A program made the position numbers and the translations under genes. Under the pieces are notes generated by a model that was not told the DNA's origin, made no database searches, and worked only from the letters and a program-made list of their open reading frames with translations. Below are positions 6,169-15,393 of a stretch of 64,000 bases of DNA, in pieces. This stretch comes from an alpha proteobacterium U9-1i (lineage in GTDB: Bacteria; Pseudomonadota; Alphaproteobacteria; Caulobacterales; Aquidulcibacteraceae). How positions within the stretch are numbered: the stretch's first letter is position 1; each line of letters opens with the position of its first letter. The stretch lies in NCBI GenBank assembly GCA_000974665.1, contig BBSY01000002.1, positions 1,302,001 to 1,366,000 of the forward strand, written 5' to 3'.

Positions 6169-8214
6169 ATGTCGCAACGCCGTTGGAGCCTGGCGGCTTT
6201 GGTCTTGGCCCCGATCCTGGCGCTCGCGGCCTGCGATCAGGCCAGCGACCTCTGGGATCGCGTGCGAGGGGAAGACACGGCTGAGGGGCCGGGCCCCGCG
6301 CCGCTGGACGATGTGCCGCTCGAAGCGCGCGCGCTCTCCGGTTCGGTACAGCCGCAGGATCAGATCGAGGCGCTGCTCGCGCCAGAGCCAGTCCTGATTG
6401 CGCCCGGGCAGATTTTGGTTGGCGCGCGGGTTGAAGCGCAGCTCGACAACGCGGCGTCCGATCTGGGCCTCGCCAGCAATTTCGTGCGCAGCTTGCAAGC
6501 GCGCGGTATGGATTCGCTCGAGCAGCTGCCGGACAACGTGATCAACCAAGTGCGCCAGCGTGCCGAGCTTGAAGCGTCTGATGACGCGCGCACCGCTGCG
6601 CGCGATGTGCTGAGCCGGCTCGGCGTTCAAGGTGAAGTAGAAGTGCGGCCGGGTGGTGTGGTGATGATCGACCTCGCCGGCGTCGGCGCAAGCCCTACAT
6701 CGCTGCGCTTTGCCCAAGAGGCCGCTGCGCCCACCGCAGCGCCGCCGCAAGCTGTCGAGTGGAACGAGACGGATCGCTGCCCGCGTTTGGTCACGCAAGG
6801 CCAACTGGAGGCAGATCTCGCGTTGGCGACGCGCTGCGCGATTCAGCGTTTGGAAACGTCGCGTCAATTCGAGTTTGTAGAGCCAAATTATATCGCCTCG
6901 AGCGGCTTGAGCTTGCCGCCGCGTCGCGACCAGAAGACGACGCCACCGCCCTCGCGCCCGTCGCAACCTTCGCAGCCAGGAACGCAAACACCGTCGCAAA
7001 CACCGCCGCCCGCCGCACCGCCTGTGGTGCGTGGCGGCACGCCGAACGATCCGCTTTATGCGCTGCAATGGCACTTCCGGCCTCGTGGCGCGGCGGCTGG
7101 GCAGTCTCCGGGTGGAGCGGGTTTCCAAAGTTATTGGAGTGCGCGCCAACTGGGCGCGTCTGCGATCCGAGTTGCAGTGATCGACACCGGCGTTGACGTT
7201 TCCCACCCCGATTTGCGCGCCTCGGCGAACCTCACCAGCGGCATCGATCTGATCACCAATCCCGAACGCGGGGGCGATGGCAACGGCGTTGATAACGACG
7301 CCAACGATGCCGGTGACCGGTGCGGCGCGACGACGGAAAATTCCTATCACGGCACGCACGTCGCCGGCACCATAGGCGCGGCGGCGACGGATGATCGCGT
7401 TGGCGTCGCCGGTGGCGCGTGGGACGTGACGATCGTCCCCGTCCGTGTGCTCGGCCGTTGCGGCGGCGAATTGGCTGATATCGTCTCCGGCATTCGCTGG
7501 GCCGCCGGCATCGCGCCGGCCGTGGGCGAGGGCGGCGTGCAGATCGCCAACACGCAACCGGCCAACATCATCAACATGTCGCTGACGATCCAAGCGCCGT
7601 GCCCGGCATCAATGCAGGCCGCGATTGATGCGGCGGTGGCGCGCGATGTGGTCGTCGTGGTCGCAGCGGGCAACAAAGCCAACCAAGCGCGGCTCTATGC
7701 GCCGGCGAATTGCAACAACGTTGTCGTGGTTGGCGCGGGCGATGCCCGCGGGGAGCTGTCGTTCTATTCGAACTTCGGACCGGAGCTCGACATCCTGGCC
7801 CCCGGCGGTGATGTGTTTTCCGACAGTGACAATGATGGCCGCCCCGATGGCGTGCTCTCGACCCGGGCGACACAATCGGGCTGCTACGACCCGATCAATT
7901 CAAGCTCGGCCGAGCGCTGCTATTATTCGTTCTTGCAAGGCACATCGATGGCGGCGCCGCACGTCTCGGCGGCTTTAGCGCTCATGGCGGCGGAGACAGG
8001 CTTGCGAGGACGTCCGCTTGAGGATGCGCTGTTTACGCGAGCATTGGCGCCTTTGACGCCGAATTTTGGCCAGATCGAGTGCGCGCGCTCGCGCAATGCC
8101 ACGCCGGTGAGCACCGGCTCCGCCACGTGCGCCCGCCCGAGCGGGCGAGGCGCGCTCGATCTCACGCGAGCGGCGCAAACCATTGCGCCGGCCACGCCTG
8201 CCGCGTCACCCTGA
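6169..8214 (+). CDS. Subtilisin-like serine protease (S8), lipoprotein
   Basis: A 681-aa protein with a lipoprotein signal (lipobox ALAAC, Cys near residue 22). A long N-terminal region (to about residue 245) ends in a propeptide-like segment (QFEFVEPNY), followed by a proline/threonine-rich linker. The S8 domain has D339 (VAVIDTGVDVSHPD), H397 (YHGTHVAGT) and S593 (LQGTSMAAPH), with an oxyanion region around AAGNKAN. It should be active in the periplasm or at the outer membrane. It is the first gene of a three-gene operon: the next gene begins within 10 nt and looks like a second propeptide. The cleavage target is unknown. Confidence 0.93.
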   Translation: MSQRRWSLAALVLAPILALAACDQASDLWDRVRGEDTAEGPGPAPLDDVPLEARALSGSVQPQDQIEALLAPEPVLIAPGQILVGARVEAQLDNAASDLGLASNFVRSLQARGMDSLEQLPDNVINQVRQRAELEASDDARTAARDVLSRLGVQGEVEVRPGGVVMIDLAGVGASPTSLRFAQEAAAPTAAPPQAVEWNETDRCPRLVTQGQLEADLALATRCAIQRLETSRQFEFVEPNYIASSGLSLPPRRDQKTTPPPSRPSQPSQPGTQTPSQTPPPAAPPVVRGGTPNDPLYALQWHFRPRGAAAGQSPGGAGFQSYWSARQLGASAIRVAVIDTGVDVSHPDLRASANLTSGIDLITNPERGGDGNGVDNDANDAGDRCGATTENSYHGTHVAGTIGAAATDDRVGVAGGAWDVTIVPVRVLGRCGGELADIVSGIRWAAGIAPAVGEGGVQIANTQPANIINMSLTIQAPCPASMQAAIDAAVARDVVVVVAAGNKANQARLYAPANCNNVVVVGAGDARGELSFYSNFGPELDILAPGGDVFSDSDNDGRPDGVLSTRATQSGCYDPINSSSAERCYYSFLQGTSMAAPHVSAALALMAAETGLRGRPLEDALFTRALAPLTPNFGQIECARSRNATPVSTGSATCARPSGRGALDLTRAAQTIAPATPAASP

Positions 8215-8221
8215 GGGTATG

Positions 8222-8743
8222 ATGGACGCAGGTGCGCTTCGGATGTGGGGGATCATCGCCGGTTCGGCGGTTCTAGCCGGGAGCTTGATCGTCGGCTTTA
8301 GCGATCCCGCGCCGGCGCCGGCGCCGACTGCACCAGCGGTTGTTGAGGCGCCGCAGACCGCGTTTGAACCGGCCGCCGCGCAACAGCCGCCGCCCGCCGC
8401 GCCTGCGCCAGTCGCCGCGCCGGTGTCCGGCGAGCCGGTCAGTTTTCTTGTGCGCTTCCGGGGCTCAGGGCCATTGGGGCAGGCGCAGGCGCTGGCGGAA
8501 CGCGGCCGCGAGACACAAGCACGCGCCGCAGCGCGCCGCGCGCTCTCGCGGCAGGCCGCGTTCAGCGGGTTGTGCTTCGATCGCTTCACCGTAGGTGGTT
8601 CGGAGATGGTGTTGCGTTCGTGCGCGCCTGTCGCGCGTGCGGAGCGTCAGCGTGTCACTGAGCGTTGGTTGACGCGATTGCGGGCGATGCCCGGCGTCGC
8701 TTATGCCGACACCAATGCCGCCGCGTCGACGCAGGGACAATGA
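8222..8743 (+). CDS. Membrane-anchored I9 propeptide-like protein
   Basis: A 173-aa protein. An N-terminal membrane anchor or uncleaved signal (about residues 9-27) is followed by a long Pro/Ala linker and a compact domain of about 90 residues. That domain has the order seen in peptidase-inhibitor I9 (subtilase propeptide) domains: a first strand VSFLVRFRG, a helix rich in Ala/Arg, FDRFTVGGSEMVLR, a second helix RWLTRLRAM and the closing PGVAYADTNA. A stand-alone protein of this kind beside a subtilase could be a foldase or inhibitor acting in trans. Two adjacent ATGs (8219, 8222) follow GAGGG; 8222 has better spacing. The stop overlaps the next gene. The domain call is from pattern only. Confidence 0.6.
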   Translation: MDAGALRMWGIIAGSAVLAGSLIVGFSDPAPAPAPTAPAVVEAPQTAFEPAAAQQPPPAAPAPVAAPVSGEPVSFLVRFRGSGPLGQAQALAERGRETQARAAARRALSRQAAFSGLCFDRFTVGGSEMVLRSCAPVARAERQRVTERWLTRLRAMPGVAYADTNAAASTQGQ

Positions 8744-8745
8744 GA

Positions 8746-9642
8746 ATGGACACAGCTTCGCATCCCTTCCTCGGCGCCTATGATGAACACGCCTTCGCGA
8801 CCGTCGATGGCCTTTCGGTGTATTTCCGCGATTACCCGCCGCTCGCGCCTGTCACCGGCGCGCCGGTGATTTGTCTGCACGGTCTCACGCGCAATTCGAA
8901 GGATTTTGAGACCATCGCGCCGCGGATCGCAGCGCTCGGCCGTCGTGTCATCGTGCCCGATATGCGAGGGCGCGGCCAAAGCGCCAACGACAGCGACCCC
9001 GAACACTACGTGCCGGCAGTTTATGCGCAGGACGTATTGAGGTTGCTCGATCGGCTTGAGATTCCGCAAGCCGTGTTCGTCGGCACATCGATGGGCGGGC
9101 TGATCACGTTGATCATCGCGACTTTGGCGCCAGATCGGATTGCAGCGTCGGTTCTGAACGATATCGGGCCGCGCATCGAAGTGAGTGGTTTGGCGCGCCT
9201 TGGAACCTATGTCGGCCGCGGCCGGCCGCTGGCGACGTGGGAAGAGGCGCGCGACGCCGCGCGTGCGATCAACGCGGACGCGTTTCCCGATCGGGTTGAC
9301 GATGATGCGTTTTGGGATGTGGTCGTACGGCGCACTTATCGCCAGAACGAGGATGGGCAGATCGAAGCGGATTATGACCCAAACATTGCTTTGGTGATGA
9401 CCGATCCAACCGAAACGCCACCGCCCGATCTCACGCCCTTGTTCGAGCATTTGGCCAAGAAGCCGTTGCTCTCGTTGCGCGGCGAGCTGAGCGACATTCT
9501 CTCGCCTGATGGCGTCGCGCTCATGCGCGGCCTAAAGCCCGATCTGCACGCCGCCGAAGTGCCCCGCGTCGGGCACGCGCCAATGCTGGATGAGCCTGAG
9601 GCGTGGGACGCGCTCCTGGATTTTCTGGCGCGGGTGGATTGA
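8746..9642 (+). CDS. Alpha/beta hydrolase
   Basis: A 298-aa alpha/beta-hydrolase-fold enzyme. The oxyanion HG motif is in ICLHGLTRN. The nucleophile S115 is in the elbow GTSMGG. A likely acid residue is in the LSDILSP loop and the catalytic H277 is in RVGHAPMLDEPE. There is no signal peptide, so it is cytoplasmic. It is the last gene of the protease operon. ATG 8740 overlaps the previous stop (ATGA), but ATG 8746 has better spacing from GCAGGGA. The substrate (ester, lactone or similar) cannot be told. It converges on the alcohol dehydrogenase gene with a 6-nt gap. Confidence 0.88.
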   Translation: MDTASHPFLGAYDEHAFATVDGLSVYFRDYPPLAPVTGAPVICLHGLTRNSKDFETIAPRIAALGRRVIVPDMRGRGQSANDSDPEHYVPAVYAQDVLRLLDRLEIPQAVFVGTSMGGLITLIIATLAPDRIAASVLNDIGPRIEVSGLARLGTYVGRGRPLATWEEARDAARAINADAFPDRVDDDAFWDVVVRRTYRQNEDGQIEADYDPNIALVMTDPTETPPPDLTPLFEHLAKKPLLSLRGELSDILSPDGVALMRGLKPDLHAAEVPRVGHAPMLDEPEAWDALLDFLARVD

Positions 9643-9648
9643 GGGCTC

Positions 9649-10779
9649 TCAAAACGCCCGTGCAAACAATTCGTCGTAACTCTCCGCGGTGAAGGGGATG
9701 GCGTTGCTCATCGTGGCGATGTCGCTCTGGGCGTAATCGCGGGCGTCGGGCCAATGATCTTGCGTGACGCCCATGGCGGAGAGCGAGGGCGAAAGACCGA
9801 TGCGGGCGTTGAGTTGCTTGATTTCGTCGGCGAGGTTTGCGCTGTCCGCCACGCCCATGGCGCGCTTGATGCGGGCGAATTTCTCGGCCTGCGTATCGCC
9901 CATCATCGCCAGCGAGTGCGGCAGGATCACAGCATTGAGCGTGCCGTGGTGCAGCTTCAGCGCGCTGATGCGGCCAAGCGCGTGCGAGAGGCCGTGCACC
10001 GCGCCCAGGCCTTTGGTGAACGCGAGCGCGCCTTCATAGGAGGCCATCATCATGTTCCAGCGGGCGTCGCGATCGCCGCCATCAGCCACGGCGCGCTCCA
10101 GTGCGCGATGGCGGAAAATACGCTCGATGCCGTCGAGGCCGATCGCCTCGGCCGGCGGGTTCACGATCGGAGAGAGCACAGCTTCGACGCAATGCGTCAT
10201 CGCATCCATGCCGGTCGCCGCCGTGAGCAACGGTGGCAGCGAGAGCGTGAGTTCGGGATCGCAGATCGCCGCCACCGGCAATAGGTTGGGCGAGATAAAC
10301 GTTTCCTTCCGCCCATTGTCGAGGATTACAACCGCGCCGACCGATACTTCACTACCGGTGCCAGCCGTTGTCGGCACGGCGATCAGCGGTGCAACCTTCT
10401 TGATCAGGCGCGTGCCTTTCTTGGCTGTGCCGTATTGCTCGAACGGTTCGGGGTGCGTCACCATGATCGCCACCGCTTTCGCCAAATCCATCGAGGAGCC
10501 GCCGCCGAGCGCGATGATGCCGTCTGCATTGGCCGCGCGATAAAGTTCAGCCGCGGCGCGCGAAGCGGGTTCGGTAGGGTTGGCGGGTGTTTCGGCATAA
10601 ACGCCAGCGGGTTCTGCGCCCAACGCGGCGATCAGCCGATCGAGCAGGCCGCCGGCCTTGAGGCCCGGGTCAGTGACGACAAACGGGCGCTCGATCCCCG
10701 CGCCCTTCAACACTTTCGGCAATTGCGACAGCGCGCCGAAATCGAAGGTGCAATTGGTCAGGAACGTCATCGTCGCCAT
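9649..10779 (-). CDS. Iron-containing alcohol dehydrogenase
   Basis: A 376-aa group III alcohol dehydrogenase. The nucleotide-binding motif is GGGSSMDLAKA. The metal site is formed by D/H residues in TGMDAMTHCVEA, HGLSHALG and KLHHGTLNAVILP. It oxidises or reduces a small alcohol/aldehyde with NAD(P)H. The family also includes 4-hydroxybutyrate dehydrogenase and maleylacetate reductase, and the sequence alone does not separate these. It is a single gene with no obvious operon partner, divergent from the ABC transporter gene. Confidence 0.9.
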   Translation of the reverse strand: MATMTFLTNCTFDFGALSQLPKVLKGAGIERPFVVTDPGLKAGGLLDRLIAALGAEPAGVYAETPANPTEPASRAAAELYRAANADGIIALGGGSSMDLAKAVAIMVTHPEPFEQYGTAKKGTRLIKKVAPLIAVPTTAGTGSEVSVGAVVILDNGRKETFISPNLLPVAAICDPELTLSLPPLLTAATGMDAMTHCVEAVLSPIVNPPAEAIGLDGIERIFRHRALERAVADGGDRDARWNMMMASYEGALAFTKGLGAVHGLSHALGRISALKLHHGTLNAVILPHSLAMMGDTQAEKFARIKRAMGVADSANLADEIKQLNARIGLSPSLSAMGVTQDHWPDARDYAQSDIATMSNAIPFTAESYDELFARAF

Positions 10780-10882
10780 TGTTTCGGTCTCGCTCTCAAT
10801 TGGTCGCGTTTTCTCATACGCGGGCCGCAGGCGCTACGTCTCGTTGTTGCCTTCACAAGCGCGGCCGTTAGTCTCCGCGCCC

Positions 10883-12700
10883 ATGACTGAATCTGTTCTG
10901 GAAATCACCGACCTCAATGTCAGCTTCGACACGCCTGATGGCCTCGTCGAGGCGGTTAGGGGCGTTTCGCTATCGATCGCCAAGGGCGAGTGCTTGGGCA
11001 TCGTAGGGGAAAGCGGCTCGGGCAAGAGCCAGACATTCCTCTCCGCGTTCGGGCTGACGTCCGAAAATGCGCAGGTGACGGGCTCGGTAAAGTTCCAGGG
11101 GCGCGAGGTGCTGAACCTCAGCCGCAAGGAGCTCGACAGTTTCCGCGGCCGCCACGTGGCGTTCGTGTTTCAAGATCCGCTGACGGCGCTGACGCCGCAT
11201 CTCACCGTTGAAGCGCAGATGGGCGAAGTGCTCGCGCACCATTTCCAGGTGAAGGGCGAGGAGGCCAAAAAGCGAGCCATCGAATGGCTGGAGCGTGTGC
11301 GTATTCCGGAAGCGACGCGGCGGATGAAGGCGTTTCCGCACGAATTGTCCGGCGGTATGCGCCAGCGCGTGATGATCGCCATGTCGATGATGTGCGAACC
11401 AGCCTTGCTGGTCGCCGATGAGCCGACGACGGCGCTTGACGCCACCGTGCAGGCGCAGGTGCTCGACTTGATCGAGGATTTGCGCCGCGACACCAACGCG
11501 GCGGTGGCGTTGATCACCCACGACATGGGTGTGATCGCGCGCATGGCGCAGCGCGTGGCGGTGATGCGGCGCGGCGAAGTGGTGGAAACTGGCGGCGTGG
11601 ACGAAATCTTCTCCGCGCCCAAGGCTGATTATACCCGTATGCTGCTCTCAGCCGTGCCGCGTATCGATGCGGAGCGGCCGCACGATCTGCATGCGCCGCA
11701 GGAAGGGCCGCCGATCCTCGAGGTGGATGACGTGCGCGTGCATTTTCCGATCAAGGTTGCAGGCGGCCTGTTCGGCAAAACCAAGCAACTACGCGCCGTC
11801 GACGGCGTATCGTTTTCGCTGAAGGCGGGCGAGACCTTGGGCATCGTCGGCGAATCCGGGTGCGGCAAATCCACGCTCGCCCGTGCGGTGCTGCAATTGT
11901 TGCCGCGTACGAAAGGCAACGTGACGTTCCTCAGCCGCAATCTGCTGCCGAGCGAGCAGGAGACGATCCGCAAGGCGCGCCAGGATTTGCAGATCGTATT
12001 CCAGGATCCTCTAGCGAGTCTCGACCCCCGTATGACGCTTGGGTCGTCGATCGCCGAGCCGCTGCTGGCGTTCGAACCGCTGCTGACGCCCGATCAACGC
12101 GAAGCGCGCGTGCGGGACATGATGCTGCAGGTCGGCCTCGACCCGGACCTGATCAATCGTTACCCGCATGAGCTTTCCGGCGGCCAGAACCAGCGAGTCG
12201 GCGTCGCGCGGGCGATGATCCTGAAGCCGAAATTGGTGGTGTGCGACGAAGCCGTGTCCGCGCTCGATGTGTCGATCCAAGCGCAGATCCTAAAGCTGCT
12301 GATTGATCTCCAGCGCGAATACAAAATGGGCATGTTGTTCATCAGCCACGATCTCGCCGTCGTACGCGAGATCAGTCACAACGTGCTGGTGCTCTACCTC
12401 GGGCGCGCGGTTGAGTACGGGCCGGCGGATGTGATCCTGCGTGATCCGCGCCATCCTTATACGCGGGCGCTGCTGGCCGCTGCGCCGACGCCCGATCCGG
12501 TTGCTGCGCGCAACAAGCCGAAGGTGCGGCTCGTGGGCGATCTGCCGAGCCCGCTCGATAGTCGCGCAAGCCTGCGGTTCCTGAAGTCTAAAGTGATCGA
12601 CGATCCGGACGCGACGCAATATCGCCCGCAATGGCTGCAAGTCGGCCATGGGCATTACGTGGCCGAGCACGATCCGCCGGAAGCCATCGCCGCCGAATAG
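10883..12700 (+). CDS. Fused double ATP-binding subunit, oligopeptide-type ABC transporter
   Basis: A 605-aa protein with two complete ABC ATPase domains. The first has Walker A GESGSGKS (K48), signature LSGGMRQR and Walker B LLVADEPTTALD. The second (from about residue 275) has Walker A GESGCGKS, signature LSGGQNQR and Walker B LVVCDEAVSALD. Each is followed by an oligopeptide-family C-terminal stretch (ADYTRMLL and HPYTRALLAAAP). It is equivalent to DppD+DppF or YejF energising a peptide/opine importer. No permease or binding-protein gene is adjacent, so the partners are elsewhere. The ATG at 10883 is the true start; upstream in-frame sequence lies in the promoter region. Confidence 0.92.
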   Translation: MTESVLEITDLNVSFDTPDGLVEAVRGVSLSIAKGECLGIVGESGSGKSQTFLSAFGLTSENAQVTGSVKFQGREVLNLSRKELDSFRGRHVAFVFQDPLTALTPHLTVEAQMGEVLAHHFQVKGEEAKKRAIEWLERVRIPEATRRMKAFPHELSGGMRQRVMIAMSMMCEPALLVADEPTTALDATVQAQVLDLIEDLRRDTNAAVALITHDMGVIARMAQRVAVMRRGEVVETGGVDEIFSAPKADYTRMLLSAVPRIDAERPHDLHAPQEGPPILEVDDVRVHFPIKVAGGLFGKTKQLRAVDGVSFSLKAGETLGIVGESGCGKSTLARAVLQLLPRTKGNVTFLSRNLLPSEQETIRKARQDLQIVFQDPLASLDPRMTLGSSIAEPLLAFEPLLTPDQREARVRDMMLQVGLDPDLINRYPHELSGGQNQRVGVARAMILKPKLVVCDEAVSALDVSIQAQILKLLIDLQREYKMGMLFISHDLAVVREISHNVLVLYLGRAVEYGPADVILRDPRHPYTRALLAAAPTPDPVAARNKPKVRLVGDLPSPLDSRASLRFLKSKVIDDPDATQYRPQWLQVGHGHYVAEHDPPEAIAAE

Positions 12701-12749
12701 GGCGCATTCCTTGCTTCGCCTCGCGCGCGAATTGAGCGAGGGCGGGCCG

Positions 12750-13814
12750 TTGCGTATCGAAGTGGCACATCCCAAGGAATTGGGACCGGCGGAAATCGCG
12801 CTCTGGCGCGCGCATCAGGCTGCCGACTCCAATCTTGCGAGCCCTTATCTCACGCCTGAATGGGCGCAGATCATCGGCGCGGAGCGTGAAGATGCGCGCG
12901 TGTGCGTGATCGACGGTGGGCGGGGTTTTCTCGGCGTTCAGCGTCAATCGCGTTACGCCGCCATGGGCTTGGGCGCGCCGATCGCTGATTACCAGGGGGT
13001 CGTCGGCGAAGCGGGGCTGGTGGCTGACGGCAGTGCGATTTGCCGGGCGCTCGGCGTCGGCCGCATTGACCTTACGCATGTGCCGGAAGGCCAGCGCGTG
13101 CTAGGCGCGCGCGCCGCCGGGGGCGAAGGCTCTTGGATCGCAGATGTGTCGAGCGGCTCGGGCGCTTACGCGGCCGCGATCAAGGAACGCCGCCCAGAGT
13201 TTGTGCGCCAGATCGACAAGAAGGTTCGCAAATTGGGCCGCGAGCGCGAGTCGATGAAGTTTACCGCCTTGTCGATCGATCACGGCCATTTCGAAACCAT
13301 GCTGCACTGGAAGAACCAGCAGCTTGCGCGCACCGGGCAGCCGCGCATTTGGGAGCGCGCCTGGGTGCGCCGCGTGCTGGACGAGAGCTTCGCCGCGCGC
13401 AGTCGCTCGTTCTCCGGCGCGTTCTTTACCTTGACGGTGGACGGCCAACTTGTTGCCGCGAACTATTTCCTGCGCTCCGAGACCGTGCTGCACGATTGGA
13501 TCATGGCGCATGATCCGGCCTTCGATGCCTATTCGCCCGGCGTGCAATTGGCGCGATGGGCGGTGACCTGGGCTGGGGACAAGGGCCTGCGCGAAGTCGA
13601 TTTCGGCCCGGGCGAGTACCAGTACAAACGCCAACTCGCGACCGGCCAGCGCCGGCTCGAATGGGGCGCGGTGTCTGGCGCGTCTTGGTCCGGGGCGGTT
13701 CGCCGAGCGCAATATGCGGTGCGCGCTGGCGTTGAAAGGCTGCCTTATCCGCGTATCGCCGCGTTGCCGGGCAAGGCCATGCGCAAGTTCGATCTCATCC
13801 GCGCGCTTGGTTGA
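12750..13814 (+). CDS. GNAT-fold acetyltransferase, CelD/BcsL-like
   Basis: About 354 aa, resembling the FemAB/CelD-like acetyltransferases (Acetyltransf_6) linked to polysaccharide synthesis. The C-terminal half carries the recognisable pattern: MLHWKNQQLARTG, FFTLTVDGQLVAANYFL, AYSPGVQLARWAV and EVDFGPGEYQYKRQL. Start choice is uncertain. TTG at 12750 follows GAGCGAGGGCGGG and gives the family-like N-terminus LRIEVAHPKELGP. TTG 12711 and ATG 12648 (inside the upstream ABC gene) are alternatives. It may modify a cell-surface or exopolysaccharide precursor in the cytoplasm; no polysaccharide cluster is adjacent. Confidence 0.75.
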   Translation: MRIEVAHPKELGPAEIALWRAHQAADSNLASPYLTPEWAQIIGAEREDARVCVIDGGRGFLGVQRQSRYAAMGLGAPIADYQGVVGEAGLVADGSAICRALGVGRIDLTHVPEGQRVLGARAAGGEGSWIADVSSGSGAYAAAIKERRPEFVRQIDKKVRKLGRERESMKFTALSIDHGHFETMLHWKNQQLARTGQPRIWERAWVRRVLDESFAARSRSFSGAFFTLTVDGQLVAANYFLRSETVLHDWIMAHDPAFDAYSPGVQLARWAVTWAGDKGLREVDFGPGEYQYKRQLATGQRRLEWGAVSGASWSGAVRRAQYAVRAGVERLPYPRIAALPGKAMRKFDLIRALG

Positions 13815-13848
13815 TCGTTAAGCCGCGCGCCTCTAGGTTGCGCGCGCC

Positions 13849-15057
13849 ATGTCAACCGCCATCACGTTCGACGCCATCAAAGCCGCCGCCGCTCGTCTCA
13901 AGGGCCGCGTGGAGCGAACGCCCACGCTGCGCTCGCGCACATTGTCGTCGATCACGGGCGCTGAGGTTTGGATCAAGTTCGAGAATTTGCAATTCATCTC
14001 CGCGTTCAAGGAGCGCGGTGCGCTCAACAAGCTGTCGCAGCTCAATGCCGACGAGAAACGCCGCGGCGTGATCGCGGCCTCGGCCGGCAATCACGCGCAG
14101 GCGGTGGCCTATCACGCGCAACAGCTTGGCATTCCGGCGACGATCGTGATGCCCAAGGGTACGCCATTCGTGAAGGTGGAGCAGACGCGCCACTGGGGCG
14201 CCGAGATCGTACTTGAAGGCGACACCTTCGACGACGCTTTCACCCACGCAAAGAAGCTCTGCGCCGAGCGCGATCTGGTGTTCACGCACCCGTTCGACGA
14301 CGCCGAGGTTGTGATCGGTCAGGGGACGACCGCGCTGGAGATGCTCGAGGACGCGCCGGAGCTTGATACGTTGGTTATCCCGATCGGCGGCGGCGGTTTG
14401 ATCGCCGGCATGGCGTTGGCGGCTAAGGCGATCAAGCCGAGCATTCGCATCGTCGGCGTCGAAGCGGCGATGTATCCCTCGTTCACCGAAAAGCTGCGCG
14501 GCTCGAACGTGAAGACGGGCGGGCAGACGATTGCCGAAGGCATCGCCGTGAAGGCTGTCGGCGAAATTCCGTTCGCGGTTTGCAAGGACCTCGTGGAAGA
14601 AGTCGTGCTCGTCGAGGAAGCCGATTTCGAGCGTGCGATCGCGCTCTACGCGACGATCGAGAAAACCGTCGCTGAAGGCGCGGGCGCGGCCACGCTCGCG
14701 GCGTTGCTGGCGCACCCGGACAAATTCAAGGGCCGAAAGTGCGGGCTGGTGCTCTCCGGCGGCAATATCGACACGCGCTTGCTGGCCTCGGTGCTGGAGC
14801 GCTCGCTTGTGCGCGATGGGCGCATCTCTGTGCTGCGCTTCATTGGCGACGATCGCCCCGGCATTCTCGCCACCGTCACGCGCATTATCGGCGACAGAGG
14901 CGGCAACATCCTCCACGTCGCCCATCATCGCATGACCCTCGATGCGCCCGCGAAAGGCGTCGAGTTCGACATTGAGATCGAAACCCGCGACATGGCCCAC
15001 ACCGTTGAAATCATGAACGCGCTGACGGCTGCGGGTTACACGGCAAAGCGCCTCTGA
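13849..15057 (+). CDS. ilvA: Threonine ammonia-lyase with ACT domain
   Basis: A 402-aa PLP enzyme converting threonine to 2-oxobutyrate and ammonia, the first step toward isoleucine. The PLP lysine is K54 in SAFKERGA. The substrate loop is ASAGNHAQAVA and the phosphate-cup glycines are IGGGGLIAGMA. An ACT-like domain occupies about residues 330-402 (LRFIGDDRPGILATVTRII), as in the shorter allosteric form rather than the two-ACT E. coli IlvA. It is a single cistron following the acetyltransferase. Serine dehydratase activity is possible, so the symbol is by family. Confidence 0.9.
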   Translation: MSTAITFDAIKAAAARLKGRVERTPTLRSRTLSSITGAEVWIKFENLQFISAFKERGALNKLSQLNADEKRRGVIAASAGNHAQAVAYHAQQLGIPATIVMPKGTPFVKVEQTRHWGAEIVLEGDTFDDAFTHAKKLCAERDLVFTHPFDDAEVVIGQGTTALEMLEDAPELDTLVIPIGGGGLIAGMALAAKAIKPSIRIVGVEAAMYPSFTEKLRGSNVKTGGQTIAEGIAVKAVGEIPFAVCKDLVEEVVLVEEADFERAIALYATIEKTVAEGAGAATLAALLAHPDKFKGRKCGLVLSGGNIDTRLLASVLERSLVRDGRISVLRFIGDDRPGILATVTRIIGDRGGNILHVAHHRMTLDAPAKGVEFDIEIETRDMAHTVEIMNALTAAGYTAKRL

Positions 15058-15189
15058 AACCGGCAAAGCGCGGCAAAAGCTGCCACAATCTCGCCGCGCG
15101 CCTTGTATTTCGACCCCGGAACGGGCATTTAAGACACAGACGCGCTGATACCCTATCGATCGCGCCCCCCAACGAAGGACAATAATAAC

Positions 15190-15393
15190 ATGGCGCTACC
15201 CCGTTTCAGCGCCGGCGAGCGCGTTTCGATCGTGCGCACCCGGACGTTCACTGCCGCCGAAGGTGCGTATCGCGTTCTGCAAGCGCTACCGGTCGAGCGC
15301 GGCCCGCAGCAATATCGCGTGAGGAACGAGGCGGAGAATTTTGACCGCATCGTCGAAGAAAGCCGTCTCGAAGCGGTTGCGGTGGAAGCTTGA
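15190..15393 (+). CDS. Small hypothetical protein
   Basis: A 67-aa soluble protein beginning MALPRFSAGERVSIVRTR. It looks like a small beta-barrel (SH3-like) domain: alternating hydrophobic strands, GERVSIVR, YRVLQALP and QYRVRNEAENFDRIVEESRL. It lacks cysteines, a signal peptide or membrane segments. GAAGGA precedes the ATG. Its stop overlaps the TTG start of the next small gene, so the two are probably co-translated. Function unknown. Confidence 0.65.
   Translation: MALPRFSAGERVSIVRTRTFTAAEGAYRVLQALPVERGPQQYRVRNEAENFDRIVEESRLEAVAVEA

Noticed and set aside
13852-15066. 404-codon frame antisense to threonine ammonia-lyase
   Set aside because: It covers a well-identified enzyme gene almost exactly and has low-complexity composition with no domain.
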